The position numbers and the translations under genes are program-made. The notes beneath the pieces were generated by a model. It did not search any database and was not told the origin of the DNA. It worked only from the letters and a program-made list of their open reading frames with translations. DNA of 64,000 nt from Onchidella celtica (taxonomy: Eukaryota; Mollusca; Gastropoda; Systellommatophora; Onchidiidae), in the NCBI GenBank assembly GCA_963931925.1, contig OZ007574.1, positions 35,506,961 through 35,570,960 of the forward strand, read 5' to 3'. Shown here one piece after another: positions 34,590 to 45,208 of the stretch. Position 1 is the stretch's first letter; each line of letters starts with the position of its first letter.

Positions 34590-34740
34590 GTGTAACTCAA
34601 AGTCAGAATTTGGCAAAAAGAAAAAGTTGTATGTAGCAAAACCTCGCGCCTCTGGCCTCTCATAAGAAATAATACCCAAACGATACCATCAAACGCAGAC
34701 TAAAAGAGAAGACAAGTGTGTAACTCAGTTCAGCCAAAAC
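34590..34740. repeat. Partial AAAGTTGTATGTAGCAAA-family repeat
   Basis: AAAAAGTTGTATGTAGCAAA, CTCATAAGAAATAATACCCA and ACGATACCATCAAACGCAG in family order. Confidence 0.55.
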
Positions 34741-35574
34741 GTGAAGATAGAACCTTGTCATTCTAAAGGGACGAAATGCCTAAAAGATGTGGTTTGAAAT
34801 TATAATTGCCCATGTCACTTTTCTAGATCAATTTTGCTTCTTAATAAAAAATAATTCTGTGTCCTTAACAAATAATTTGATTTAGATCTCCCATCATAAC
34901 CTGCAATCAGAATTGCTTGGCTTGTGAATGTGAAGGAGTTGGTTTTTTTTTCTCTTTTATTCTAAAACCTCTCAAAACCATTCATTTTGACTTACGCATT
35001 TATCTTATAGAACTGGCGATATGTTTCCTGTACATGCAGCAAAATTGAATTAAATATATTACATAACATGTTGATGGTAAATGATGTGATCATAATATCG
35101 TTGTGTAATGGAATGTAGTAAAATTAGAAAATTTAATGACTTTGTTGGTTTTGGAACTGTGGTGTATTACTGCAAGAAAATGTGCCGATGTTGTTGGTGT
35201 TAGAAGGCCTATTGTTAGCAAAATACAGATAAAATGATTGTCTTGCAAGTGGAGGCAACTGTTCCACTTCTTAATTCATTACTGGAAAAGCGGGATTGGA
35301 GAATATGCAAGGGAAAAACTTCCAGGCAGACTTAAGTGATGCCAGTGGGGAGAAAGGTTTCGGTGAAGGATGATGCCGTGCACGCTGTTTTCTGTAACAT
35401 GGATTTCTCTTTGTCTTTGTTTCACTGAGCACTAGCTTAAAGCAGACATGAGCAACCTATATTTTTCAGGTGTTGTTAGGGGAGAGTGGGATTTTTTATA
35501 TTATAAGCCATTGCTGAATGGTGAACACCACCCAGTTCTTTTCTCTATTTGGCTTTGTAATTAGACTACGCTGC
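34741..35574. other. Non-coding intronic stretch
   Basis: Near 35541-35570 it shares GGCTTTGTAATTAGACTACG with the tandem unit at 9955-10192. Nothing else recognised. Confidence 0.4.
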
Positions 35575-36050
35575 CCATGATAACTTTCTTTCAGGTTTGG
35601 CCCAAACTATAGGTAGAAAGCGCATATCCGCCATCTTTAGTGTAAGGACCCACGCATCACCATAGCGATTATAGCATTGATTTTGATTCGTTAGCTGATT
35701 TGCACTGCGAGCACAGGAGACGTCGCGAACCAACTGGCGGCGAGCTAAAAGTAGTTCGCTACCGTAAACAATGGCACGTGTGTACATGTTCAATGAGAGA
35801 CATTCGGTCAAGTCTTTCACTTCCTTTCCCTTGTTTACACGGATGGTAGAGAATCTGAGCAGCTTGGAGCCATCCTTTCCATCCCTGTCATAACAATAAA
35901 CTACAGGGCAACCAGCAAACATTTTAACCGCTTAGACATATCTCGAAGTTACACTAATCAGCTGATCCACCGGCCATCTTTAGTGTAGGAAGAACAAAAT
36001 TAAAACACTCCGTGACCTCATGCGCATTCTACCTATATGAAAGGTTGACA
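35575..36050 (-). mobile_element. Inverted-repeat element with possible THAP-like frame
   Basis: The ends carry TATAGGTAGAAAGCGCAT and the inverse ATGCGCATTCTACCTATA, and both sides have GCCATCTTTAGTGTA in inverse order. The minus strand has a 118-codon frame (35922 to 35566) beginning MFAGCPVVYCYDRDGKDGSK. It loosely resembles the start of a THAP zinc finger (C-x4-C, then a KDG...RF segment), but the distal C-x2-H pair is not seen. It may be a relic of a P-like element; that is a weak inference. Confidence 0.35.
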
Positions 36051-36171
36051 ATGCCTGCATTAGAACAAAGTATTGCTAGCGAGACTGTCGGCAATGGGCC
36101 GCTGACGTCCTCGATTTTGTTATTTTTTGATTCTGTAGATACTAGGAAACTATTATCATGCCCATCAACGC

Positions 36172-36324
36172 GCTGAGTCAAATCTGTTTGGTGTCGATTT
36201 TGTGAACTATGAAGTTAAACGTCACCTGGCGCACTAGTGAGACCTAGACAAGTCTGTCTCTCAAGATGATTCAAAGCAAGTTCAAGTCTGAGTCGAAACC
36301 GACGCAAAACAGGCTTGGCTCAGC
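36172..36324. mobile_element. ACTGAGTCAAG-type palindromic MITE, well preserved
   Basis: Left GCTGAGTCAAATCTGTTTGG; right CAAAACAGGCTTGGCTCAGC. The core has GGCGCACTAGTGAGACC. It is followed 20 bp later by a TATCATACTAAGCCC-type element, the same neighbour pair as at 22676-22977 but in the other order. Confidence 0.75.
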
Positions 36325-36344
36325 ACATTACTAGCTTTAGGGGG

Positions 36345-36532
36345 ATATCATACTAAGCCCAGAACGGCACTGTCAGCTGCCGGCAGACGAAATATGCCTT
36401 CACTAATTTCCCACATTGCCTTAGTAAATCCCGAAAAACCCTATCATACTAGGCCCAGTCAGACACAGTCAGTTTCTGCCACCATTTCTTGGGTGTTCAT
36501 GTTGCTGACAAAAGCTGGGCTTAGTGTGATAT
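36345..36532. mobile_element. TATCATACTAAGCCC-type MITE, best copy
   Basis: ATATCATACTAAGCCC at the left and GGGCTTAGTGTGATAT at the right are inverse complements with one mismatch. A second internal inverted motif, CTATCATACTAGGCCCAG, lies at about 36440-36457. 188 bp, no coding. A run of 19 C follows directly. Confidence 0.85.
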
Positions 36533-36617
36533 CCCTCCCCCCCCCCCCCCCCCCACCCCTTTGCAGCGCTTAAATTGTTAACAAAGATTTTAATGTTAAG
36601 TCTAATTACCTGTCACC

Positions 36618-36935
36618 ACCTGCGGATCCATGAAAGAATTTTTTTCTGACGTGGACCCGCAACACATCCTGTCCTTTCTGAGAGAGGCTGAGATCTACAA
36701 CTTGATTTAATAACTTTTTATATTTGTTTACAAAACTTTTTCCAGATCTGTACAAAACAACTTTGTTAGAATTTTACCAATGTCTTAAAAGTATACGAAT
36801 GTATTTAATTCTCTGTTTAACCTTAAACAATCTGAACACGAAACATAAATCAAGTTACCCAAATAGACCGTGAAGGACACAAAGTGGCTGTTGCTGTGCC
36901 GACCAGCCGTAAAACCCAAACTCAAACTGACGACA
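36618..36935 (-). mobile_element. TTTGAGTTTGAG-family dispersed element
   Basis: Read on the minus strand it runs from the GTTTGGGTTTTACGGCTGG block through CGGCACAGCAACAGCCACTT-like sequence, a GTATTCAGA-type word and an ACAAAACTTTTTCCAGATCT region to GTGGACCCGCA near its end. The same order is found at 63421-63780. SINE-like in size, but no tRNA head was recognised. Confidence 0.6.
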
Positions 36936-37439
36936 TCCAGCAAAACTGCCGAAAACGAAACGAAACCGAGGCCAATGTGCCTGTGGTCTTGGTTTGAGAA
37001 ACACTGACTTGAACCAGTTTACTTCCCTGTCCACAATGACCTAGATTTCCCATTTCCAAAATTAATGAGTTAGACCCTAATGCCACGGAACGTCCTTGTG
37101 TAGGCCCCTTTTTTCTTTTTTTTGTTAAATAATTAAAATAAGCCATTGTTGGGCAGGACGTCTCAACACGAATTCAAATGTCTTTCAAATATGGCTTGGA
37201 AACGAGAAGGGCCATTGTTATATACGAAATTCTGTTTTGAAATGAAAATTAGCCATTGTTATGCATAAGATTCAGATTTTGATTTGCCCTAGCCATTGTT
37301 AGGAAGTGACCCAAAAGCTCCCAGGCTTGTTTTTGTAACATTCCATGAATAATAAATTATCTTGTGTTTAAAGATGTTCCCCCAGAGCCTAGTTCAATCA
37401 AGTGTTATTTATTTCAAGACAGGTCTACTTTGTTTTATT

Positions 37440-37745
37440 GTAAGACGTCATTCTGGTCAAGAACCCGCCTATAAGTTCCAGCAGGGTTCGAATTCCACTG
37501 GAACTTGATTTGAAAACTTTTACACACATTTACAACACTCTTTTCAAATCTGTACAAAACAATTTTTGAGAATTTTACCAATGTAATAGTGTTGTAACCG
37601 AACTATTTACTTCTCCTCGCTTGACTTAAAATTGGTGAAGTTCTGAATTCCAAAATATAAATAGGTTACCCAAGAAAGGCCACGGGCGAATCAAAGTGAC
37701 CGTTCTCGTTCCGACGCACCGTAAAACCCAAACTCAGATTCAAAC
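37440..37745 (-). mobile_element. TTTGAGTTTGAG-family dispersed element
   Basis: Carries TCAAATCTGTACAAAACAAT, GAATTTTACCAATGTAATAG, GGTTACCCAAGAAAGGCC and CCGTAAAACCCAAACTCAGA in the family's minus-strand order. Same orientation as the copy at 36618. Confidence 0.6.
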
Positions 37746-38261
37746 CCACTGTACTGACCGAGTGAGCAGGGTCACGTTTACACGAGTAACGCACTCAGTC
37801 AAATCTGTTTTGCCTCGGTTTCAGTGCGAAATGTGGACAGAAACAACTTGGGTGTTTTTGCACTCTTATGACCAAAATGGGCCCCCATAGCCAATGGAGG
37901 TCGCTGGGCTCATCAAAAATAGCATCCGAGGTTCAAGTCACGAACCATCAAAATCGTCCGGATATTTCCAAAATGATTTATTCAGGATCTCTCGCGTATC
38001 GACGTTTGTCCCCTATTCCCCCCCCCTCCCCGCCCCCCCCCCAAATAAATCTGAAATTGATTTTTGATTACTCTTCATAGTGACAGAATAAGGATATTTT
38101 GAATGATGACAAGCATTCGGCTCCTAGGCTAGACATTGGTCGAAGATAACATAAAAAAAAAAAAGGATGGTTCAATGTTTGAGTGAAAGTGTGTTCCGTG
38201 GTCTCATTAACTCTGGTACCAAGGGGATCGCAGAACTTTGACTTTGTTGTAATAAATTACC

Positions 38262-38425
38262 ATGAACGAGGAGTGGTTCAGTCCCTTGATGGATAGCGAA
38301 AATGTCGCAGGCACTTTTATTACCCCCCCCCCCCCCCTTGTTACTCATCGTACCGAGAGTTGTTGCCCTTCCCACATTCACTGTATGAGGCGGCGATGAC
38401 CCAGAGCAGTGGACTAGGTCACTGA
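38262..38425. repeat. Dispersed repeat pair, copy 1
   Basis: GTGGTTCAGTCCCTTGATGG, TTACTCATCGTACCGAGAGT and TTGCCCTTCCCACATTCA recur in the same order at about 45655-45790. Class unknown. Confidence 0.6.
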
Positions 38426-38572
38426 AATCGGCCCCGAGTCGCCCATGAGGCCAAGGTTTTATTACGGTATCCGAAGGCAATTCGTCCCCTGATGCCCTCG
38501 CTCAGAATGGTTGCCATAGTCTTGAATTTTCCGACATCTTAACGGCATATGGGCCAGTCCTTTCATCGAGAG

Positions 38573-38626
<54 letters not shown>

Positions 38627-38691
38627 TGAGAGAGAGACAGACAGACAGACAGAGAGACAGACAGACAGAAATAGGGGCGCTCGGACGGACG

Positions 38692-38773
<82 letters not shown>

Positions 38774-38780
38774 CAGGTAA

Positions 38781-38849
<69 letters not shown>

Positions 38850-38864
38850 CAGAAAGACAGGTAA

Positions 38865-38941
<77 letters not shown>

Positions 38942-39022
38942 GAAAGACAGACAGTTAGATAGATAGATTGAGAGAGAGAGAGCGGGGAGAGAGGGGAGAG
39001 AGAGAGAGAGAGAGAGAGAGGT
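38573..39022. repeat. TG, GA and GATA compound array
   Basis: TG run (38577-38606), then GA/GACA words, then GATA repeats from about 38692 to 38940 with two GACAGGTAAATA-type interruptions at about 38771-38780 and 38851-38864, then GA again. The 218-codon minus-strand frame is a YLSI repeat translation. Confidence 0.95.
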
Positions 39023-39567
39023 GACGGTCAAGAATAAAGATCTGGGGGAGGGAGGAAGGATAGAAATGGAAAGGACGGAGGAAGACGAACGATTGCGAAA
39101 CGATTGAGGAAACAACAAAGATCGTAGAGAGAAGGAGACAAGAAGAATTTGAAGACCCCGGTGCTAAATGCACTTAGGTCACAAAATGTCCAGTTTGAGA
39201 AAATCGATCCTGAAAATTGCAATTTCTCTTGAGATGAAGCAAGCCTTGTTATGAATTTTCTGGGCATTGCTGCTGCACATAGTGCGGTGTTCGATGTACC
39301 AGTATGACAGTGGTTGGTTTTCACACTTTTCAATATGTTGTCTCATGCGATTTATTTGTTTGGACTAAAGCACTTATTGCACTTGTCGCTGTGACTTGGG
39401 GACCTCTTATTTTTTTTAATTTGTTTAATTTTCTACATTGTTACATTTTCTTTCTTGGCGAAGATTAATATACCAAAAGTTTGATTTGTCTTTCACTTTC
39501 CTTTGCGTTTCATTGTATTATTTCAGTCTTATTTCAATGTTTTGCGTGGGTTTTGACTCAGACTAGG
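39023..39567. other. Non-coding intronic stretch
   Basis: No feature recognised. Confidence 0.4.
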
Positions 39568-39603
39568 TTATCATACTAGGACCGGAACGGCACAGTCAGC
39601 TGT

Positions 39604-40205
39604 TGGGGACACAGTACTCTAGAGCAGGGGTCACCAAACTACGGCCCGGCCCGCGGCGTCAGTTCATCCGGCCCGCCATGGTACTTGATTTTCTTTGATA
39701 AAACCAGGGATATCTAGAGCTCTAGAGTTTTTCTTCTGGCCTGCAAGTATTGAACAGATTGCTTATTGCGGCCCGCGCTTGTAAGTCTGTCAGTTATCCG
39801 GCCCTCTGTGAAAAAAGTTTGGTGATCCTTGGCCTAGAGGCAAGGTGCTCGCCTGACATGCCGAAGGCACCGGGTTCGATTCCCGGTGAATGCGGGCATG
39901 TTGGAATTTTTTTCACAGGGGAAAAATCCCTCTCCTTTATCCTGAGGTAGGTAGGACCGAGCACCTAGTCTTCTCGGATAAAGATGAAAAAATCGGAGGG
40001 CTCGTGTGCACGTTGCGCACGTTAAAAATACCTTAGCAGTTAAAAGTCGAAAAGAGCAGGCCGAATAAAGCCGCTGCCCGGGGAAAATTCTAAAAAACTA
40101 ACCCCTACCACAAAGAACGCACAGAAACAAGAAAAAGCAAAATAAAAACAAGAAACATGAGGTGTAAGTGCCACTGGTAGCGAACCTCCTAAAAAAAAGA
40201 CCCAA
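39604..40205 (+). mobile_element. tRNA-derived SINE, split by a hAT element
   Basis: The head (GGGGACACAGTACTCTAGAG) and the continuation from 39832 (CTAGAGGCAAGGTGCTCGCC, B box GGGTTCGATTCCC, then TCTTCTCGGATAAAGATGAA, GCGCACGTTAAAAATACCTT) match SINE copies at 6182-6594 and 47338-47742. The distal GCTGCAATG block of the full copies is absent; an A-rich tail follows near 40120-40160. Confidence 0.75.
39625..39831. mobile_element. Small hAT MITE inside the SINE
   Basis: Begins CAGGGGTCACCAAAC and ends GTTTGGTGATCCTTG. The flanks CTCTAGAG (39617-39624) and GCCTAGAG (39832-39839) match at 6 of 8 positions and correspond to the SINE's own TCTAGAG head sequence, so the element landed in the tRNA-like A-box region. 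207 bp with several GGCCCG words. Confidence 0.85.
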
Positions 40206-40545
40206 ACACGAGAAGTGGGCGTTATAATTTCCTATATTTTCTTACTAACTCCGGAAAGACCCCATCATACCAAGCCAGGTCGGACACAGACACCTTCTGC
40301 CACTATTTCCTGGATGCACATTTTACTGGTAGCAAGTGATTGTGACGTTCATGGCTTGGTATGATATTCGCCTTCGACTTTCTTTGAATCAACTAGCAAG
40401 GCAAAATTTTTTCAGTTGCACTAGCGCGCGAGGCCCTGTTTATCTTCACAGACCACAAAACCGAGGCAAGACAGACCTTGACTCAGTGCCCTATGACGGG
40501 CCTCAGACAGTCTGTAGCATAGACGACCAGACCAGTAATAACTGT

Positions 40546-40970
40546 AGCAAAGATACTAGAAACAACAAGATGAGACACTGTCTTCTTCGCACCACTAAAA
40601 AGACCATGCACACAATTTGCCCGCTGATCGGGGGGCGGGGCCCATGGCGCATAGTATGAAAAGAATGTTTGATATAATGCTAAACTTATAATGCAAAATT
40701 GTGAGTGCTACTGCCACTAAAAAAAAAAAAAGAAAAAATAGCCAGAGTTTTCCCACAGCGATTGAGGTTATAATTCCACAATAAGTGACGACAATCAAGG
40801 CCTGTAGCGATAGCTGAACAGTGAACAAAATTCAATATTTTCCCCATTTGTCTGTGTAAAATACGGCACTTTTCATGACTTCCGCGCGTTTGCCGCTAGA
40901 TGGCGGTGCGAAATCTGTCCACGCTAAAAGCACTAGCTGTCTTATCTTATCAGTTCTAGTATCTTTGGTA
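40546..40970. mobile_element. CAAAGATACTAGA MITE, copy 1
   Basis: Left AGCAAAGATACTAGA and right CTAGTATCTTTGGT are inverse complements, with about 35 bp of weaker arm similarity (GATGAGACA/TGTCTTATC). The body matches 52813-53220 (CTGATCGGGGGG / TGATTGGGAGCG, then AAAATTCAATATTTTCCC). Confidence 0.75.
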
Positions 40971-41095
40971 ATACAACCTCACACAGAGAACACCCAAGAT
41001 TGAAGACCTAAGCCACTAACGGGTTAGACAGTGGTTTTTATGTTATGTTATGGCCTGGGCAGTCTAACTTTTTCCTTCTTTTGGGGAGGGATGTG

Positions 41096-41390
41096 TGGGA
41101 AGGGGGGGGGGGCATTCATATCCGAAGAGCTCACGAAATCTCGGTGTGGATGTATTGTGTGTGTGTCTATGTCTGTTTGTCTGTGTGTCCCTCTCTCGGC
41201 CCCGCCCCTGGAATTTGGAAGATCCATCCCCTCCACGCTATGCCCCAAGAAATTGTCCAATAAAAATTATTTAAAAAAAAAAAGAAAAGAAAATCTGTGT
41301 GTGTGTGGGGGGGGGGGGAGGTTGGGGGGAGGCTGGGGGGGGAGGTTGGGGGGAGGCTGGGGGGGGAGGTTGGGGGGGGGGTGATGCAAA
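41096..41390. repeat. G-rich region with GGGGGGAGGTT tandem units
   Basis: G run at about 41101-41113, TGTGTC repeat at 41155-41190, then at 41305-41385 an array of GAGGTTGGGGG and GAGGCTGGGGG units. Several closely spaced runs of four or more G could form G-quadruplexes on the + strand. Confidence 0.8.
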
Positions 41391-41942
41391 GGCTTGAAGG
41401 AAATTCAAAATGCGGCACAAAAAAAAAAGTTATAATTGTGCAGAGGCTTTGCTGCCTACAACATTTTTTTTGCCACATTTTGACACAAGACGATGAGGTG
41501 TGGTACACTGTTTTTACTTTCAAACACACACACAAGCACATATGCGCAGAGAGAGAGAGAGAGAGAGTAATACACGCCATCGGTGTTACACATTATTATT
41601 ATAAAGCCATCTCCACTGTCACCCTCACCCCGAATACTTCAGCAAAGATCAGACTGACAAATTCCAGCCGGGAACACTTCTGGCAGAGGACAGGAATAGA
41701 GAGGTGGTGGAAAAGGTCGTTGCAAAAATAATTATCTCTAGGGGTCTGATGGGAACATTGACAACTGCCGCCCTGATGAAGTGAAAGTAAACAGCGTCTG
41801 GAATTTCAATCCAATTGTTGGCATGGCAAGTCAAATCGTTTTATGACCCATTCGTTGAGCGCAGAGGTTCCCAGCCTGAGCCAAATTTACCCCACACAGT
41901 GAGTAAATTTCCTTAACGCGTGGGGCACATATTGCGACTGTA

Positions 41943-42020
41943 GTTAGTTCTTGCTTGTTCGAACTCCACTGTTTTGCGCGACTGAGAAATTCAACATTAA
42001 ACGTTTGCGGCTGTAGTATG
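41943..42020. mobile_element. Truncated TTCTTGTTTGTTC-family MITE
   Basis: GTTAGTTCTTGCTTGTTCGA followed by CTCCACTGTTTTGC and AAACGTTTGCGGCTGTAG is one end of the family found whole at 49433-49665. Confidence 0.5.
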
Positions 42021-42139
42021 GCTGTGGGTGGCCCACAGCAAAGGAAAAGTGTTCGTGGACGTAGAGGATGTTGCTGCTGAGGGTACATCTTGGGTCCTAA
42101 TGTTTCGTTCCGTCATCTGTCTGTGAGCGGTAGAATCTT

Positions 42140-42352
42140 TTTTTTCTCTCTCTCTCACACTCTCTGTCTCTCTTTCCATCTCTTTCTAGTGCCTTACAGC
42201 AGAATGAGCATCAACGTTGCCCAGACACGTACGATAGATAGAACGAGGGAAAAGTGTTAAGAATACAAATTTAATATCGCCGAGAAAGTGGACATTCACT
42301 GAGCACATTGCATGATCGTGGTTTCTCGCGGCTTCATTTTTCTTTCCATCTT

Positions 42353-42383
<31 letters not shown>

Positions 42384-42565
42384 CTGTCTCTCTCTCTCAC
42401 TCTCTCTCTCTGTCCTCTCTCTCTTCCTTCCCCCCCCTCACACACTGCTTCTCCACCTCTCTCCCTCTCGCTCCCTCTCTCTTTCTCTCTCTCCTTCTCT
42501 TTCTCCGTCTCTCCCCTCTCTCTCTCTCTCCTCCTCTCTTTTTCTCCCATTTGCTTCTTTGCTAT
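42140..42565. repeat. CT-rich simple repeats
   Basis: A short CT patch at 42140-42190 and a long one at 42340-42560 of TCTC, CCTC and TTTC words. Frames are artefacts. Confidence 0.9.
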
Positions 42566-42861
42566 CTCCCCTTCTGTTCTGTTCTCTCCATCATCAGCCT
42601 ACAACTCACCGATTACGCTGTATTTATACTGACACGGTGTTTGATGGACGAGAAACCAATCGATAGAGGATCCCAGTTCTCCGACCAAGAAATTGGTCTC
42701 AGTGTATTTTGGCCCATTCTCGCCTGGCCACTTTTTTTAAGCTCTCCCTAGCTACTTTGTTGCTGTGACAGGTTGGACAGCTGGGTTTAACAGAATACCT
42801 TCTTGTCTAATAAAGTGGAGCTTAACTCTTTTTTTTTTTTTTTTTATGTACGTCACAACCA

Positions 42862-43110
42862 AACCTCATAGTTTGAGTTTGAGTTGGGTTTTACGCCAGG
42901 TCGGCACTATAACGGTCATTTTGCCTCTTTCACGTTATTTTTTTTTGTTTGTCGTAATTTACCCTTGTTTTGGTATTCAGAGCTTCATCAATTTAAATAT
43001 CACAAATAGAATTAAATCGTTCTTTATAACCTTTTTTTTTACGTTGGTAAAGTTCTCAAAGACTGTTTTGTATAAATCTGAAAAGAAGTTTGTAAATGGT
43101 GGACAACATA
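42862..43110 (+). mobile_element. TTTGAGTTTGAG-family dispersed element
   Basis: GTTTGAGTTTGAGTTGGGTT, TACGCCAGGTCGGCAC, GGTATTCAGAGCTTCATCAA, then TGGTAAAGTTCTCAAAGACT and GAAAAGAAGTTTGTAAATGG. Its end is replaced by GGAT repeat. A second partial tail (GTAGATCTGAACGGAATTTT) occurs at about 43255-43305, again followed by GGAT repeat. Confidence 0.65.
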
Positions 43111-43307
43111 TAGATGGATGGAAAGATGGTTGGATCTAGATGGATGGATGGATGGATGGGTTGATAGAGCATAGACAGATATACAGATAGACAAACGGAC
43201 ACGCGTACAAAATGACGAGTAGAATTAAATACGTCTGTATAAACGTTAGCACATGGGTAAAACTGTTTTGTGTAGATCTGAACGGAATTTTGTAAATGGT
43301 TAATAGC

Positions 43308-43405
43308 AGATGAATGGATGGATGGATGGATGGATGGATGGATGGATGGATGGATGGATGGATGGACGGATGGATGGATGGCTGGATGGATGGATGGATG
43401 GATGG

Positions 43406-43477
<72 letters not shown>

Positions 43478-43833
43478 ACGGACGGATGGATGGGTGGATG
43501 GATGGATGGATAGACGGTCGGATGGATGGATGGATGGATGGATGGACGGACGGACGGGTGGATGGATGGATGGATGGATGGATGGACGGGTGGAAGGATG
43601 GATGGATGGATGGACGGACGGATGGATGGATGGACGGACGGATGGATGGATGATGGATGGATGGATGGATGGATGGATGGATGGATGGATGGATGGATGG
43701 ACGGGCGGACGGACAGACGGAAGGACGACAGGCAGACGGACAGACGGACAGATGGATGGATGGATGTCGGATGGATGGATGGATGGATGGATGGATGATG
43801 GACAGATGGATGGATGGATGGATGGATGGATGG

Positions 43834-43869
<36 letters not shown>

Positions 43870-43893
43870 ACGGATGGATGGAGGGATGGATGG
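43308..43893. repeat. GGAT tetranucleotide array (about 585 bp)
   Basis: Nearly continuous GGATGGATGG with scattered GGAC substitutions and two irregular patches (43700-43760, 43795). All long MDGW or HPSI frames here are repeat translations on the two strands. Confidence 0.95.
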
Positions 43894-44095
43894 GGCACAG
43901 ACAAACATGCAAATAGACAAACGGACATGTACAGATTGATAGATAGATAACTGTATTGATCAAACAGACTTGACTCAATGCTCCACCAGCCCTAGGCCAG
44001 AAACCGAGACCTCATTACAGAAAGAATATGGCAGGAGGACAACAACTAAAGGTTAACGATGTGGAGAATGAAGTCTTCAGTGACAGTCAGCTGCA

Positions 44096-44425
44096 GTAGG
44101 TCAGAACGATGACCGCCATTGTCCGTAATCTGTGACCACAAATATCCCCTTAGCGCGTCTTGTCCTTTATGAAAGAGGGTAAGATCTACCACTTAATTTG
44201 AAAACGTTTATACACAATTACAATTCTCTTTTCAGATATAATTGAACAACATGTGAGAATTTTACCAGCATAATAAAGTTAATACGGAACTATTTAATTC
44301 TGTGTGTGAAATCTAGAAGTTCTGAATACCAAACATGAAGAGAGTACCAAATAGACCCTGAAAAAGTGCAAAGTGACCGTTATCGTGCCGACGCGACGTT
44401 AAACCCCAACTCAAACTTAAACTGA
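44096..44425 (-). mobile_element. TTTGAGTTTGAG-family dispersed element
   Basis: TCTTGTCCTTTATGAAAGAG, GAGAATTTTACCAGCATAAT, TACCAAATAGACCCTGAAAA, CGTTATCGTGCCGACGCGAC and CCAACTCAAACTTAAACTG follow the family's minus-strand order. Confidence 0.6.
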
Positions 44426-44480
44426 AATTCATCGTGGAGGTAGCGATGATCTATATTAAATGTTGCAATTACTTTCTCTT

Positions 44481-45055
44481 TCGTTATGAGGCGTGAGGGG
44501 GAAAAAAGGGCCTTGAGATCTTGATAGCCATCACTCGGATACTTAACCGTGTTACCCTCTCAGTCCCTCATACCCACGGAAAAGGTTGAGGCTGCCAGAA
44601 GTGTATGTGCCTAGTTAATGTCTTGACCACAGCATCCGCTCGGCTATTTTTACGGAAAATGCCACAATTGTGAAAAACTCGCTTTGCCTCTATAGCGGTG
44701 AAGAGCGGAGCGGAACGGATGCTGTGGACAAATATGCAGAGGCAAAGAGTGTTTCACTCTTTCATACGTCATTTTCCGTAAGAATAGCGGAGCGGAGCGG
44801 ATGCTGTGGACAAGGCCACTTAGTGCTCAGAAAAGCGAAACCGGAGTGAAAGGAAGAAGAAAAACAAGTGATCAAGGTAGGGGTCGAACCTTTTACTCCC
44901 ACTTCGCTTTTTTTGAGCACTAACGGAGCACATACACTTCTGGTGGCCTCGCCCTTTCTCTGGGTGTGAGGGACTGAGGGAAAGATGGTTAACTATCCCA
45001 GTGTTCGTTGTCAAGATATCAAGCCTTTTGTTTTTCCTTCTGAAAGCCTCACCGT
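44481..45055. mobile_element. Multi-layer palindromic element
   Basis: The outer arms (about 44481-44617 and 44922-45055) are imperfect inverse complements: CAGTCCCTCATACCCA against GGGTGTGAGGGACTG, and CCAGAAGTGTATGTG against CACATACACTTCTGG. Between them lie two complete smaller hairpins, 44624-44812 (GACCACAGCATCCGCT / AGCGGATGCTGTGGAC) and 44823-44920 (GTGCTCAGAAAAGCGAA / TCGCTTTTTTTGAGCAC). No coding capacity. Confidence 0.75.
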
Positions 45056-45208
45056 CATTTCTCTGAATTGTTTTCTTACTGCTCTATCTTCCCTAAGCTT
45101 CTGCTTACCCTCACACCCAGGCTGAACGTGAGTCCGGTGCACCGGTGTAAAATTACCAAAGAGCAAAACACAGTATGTGGCAAGCTGCGTCGTGTTATTT
45201 CGGTAAAC

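Larger units (their letters stand above)
39568..40366. mobile_element. TATCATACTAAGCCC MITE, split by a SINE
   Basis: The left part, TTATCATACTAGGACCGGAA to about 39603, and the right part, from about 40206 to CATGGCTTGGTATGATA (ends 40366), together rebuild the order seen intact at 8166-8358 and 36345-36532. The gap is filled by a tRNA-derived SINE. Confidence 0.7.

Noticed and set aside
38462-39118. 218-codon minus-strand frame rich in YLSI
   Set aside because: Translation of the GATA array and flanking GA/TG microsatellites.
40336-40659. 107-codon + strand frame
   Set aside because: Crosses the end of one MITE and the start of another; composition and content follow the repeats.
43056-43978. 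Very long open frames (up to 290 codons) of HPSI/DGWM repeats on both strands
   Set aside because: Direct translation of the GGAT tetranucleotide array, open in several frames of both strands at once; not a protein gene.
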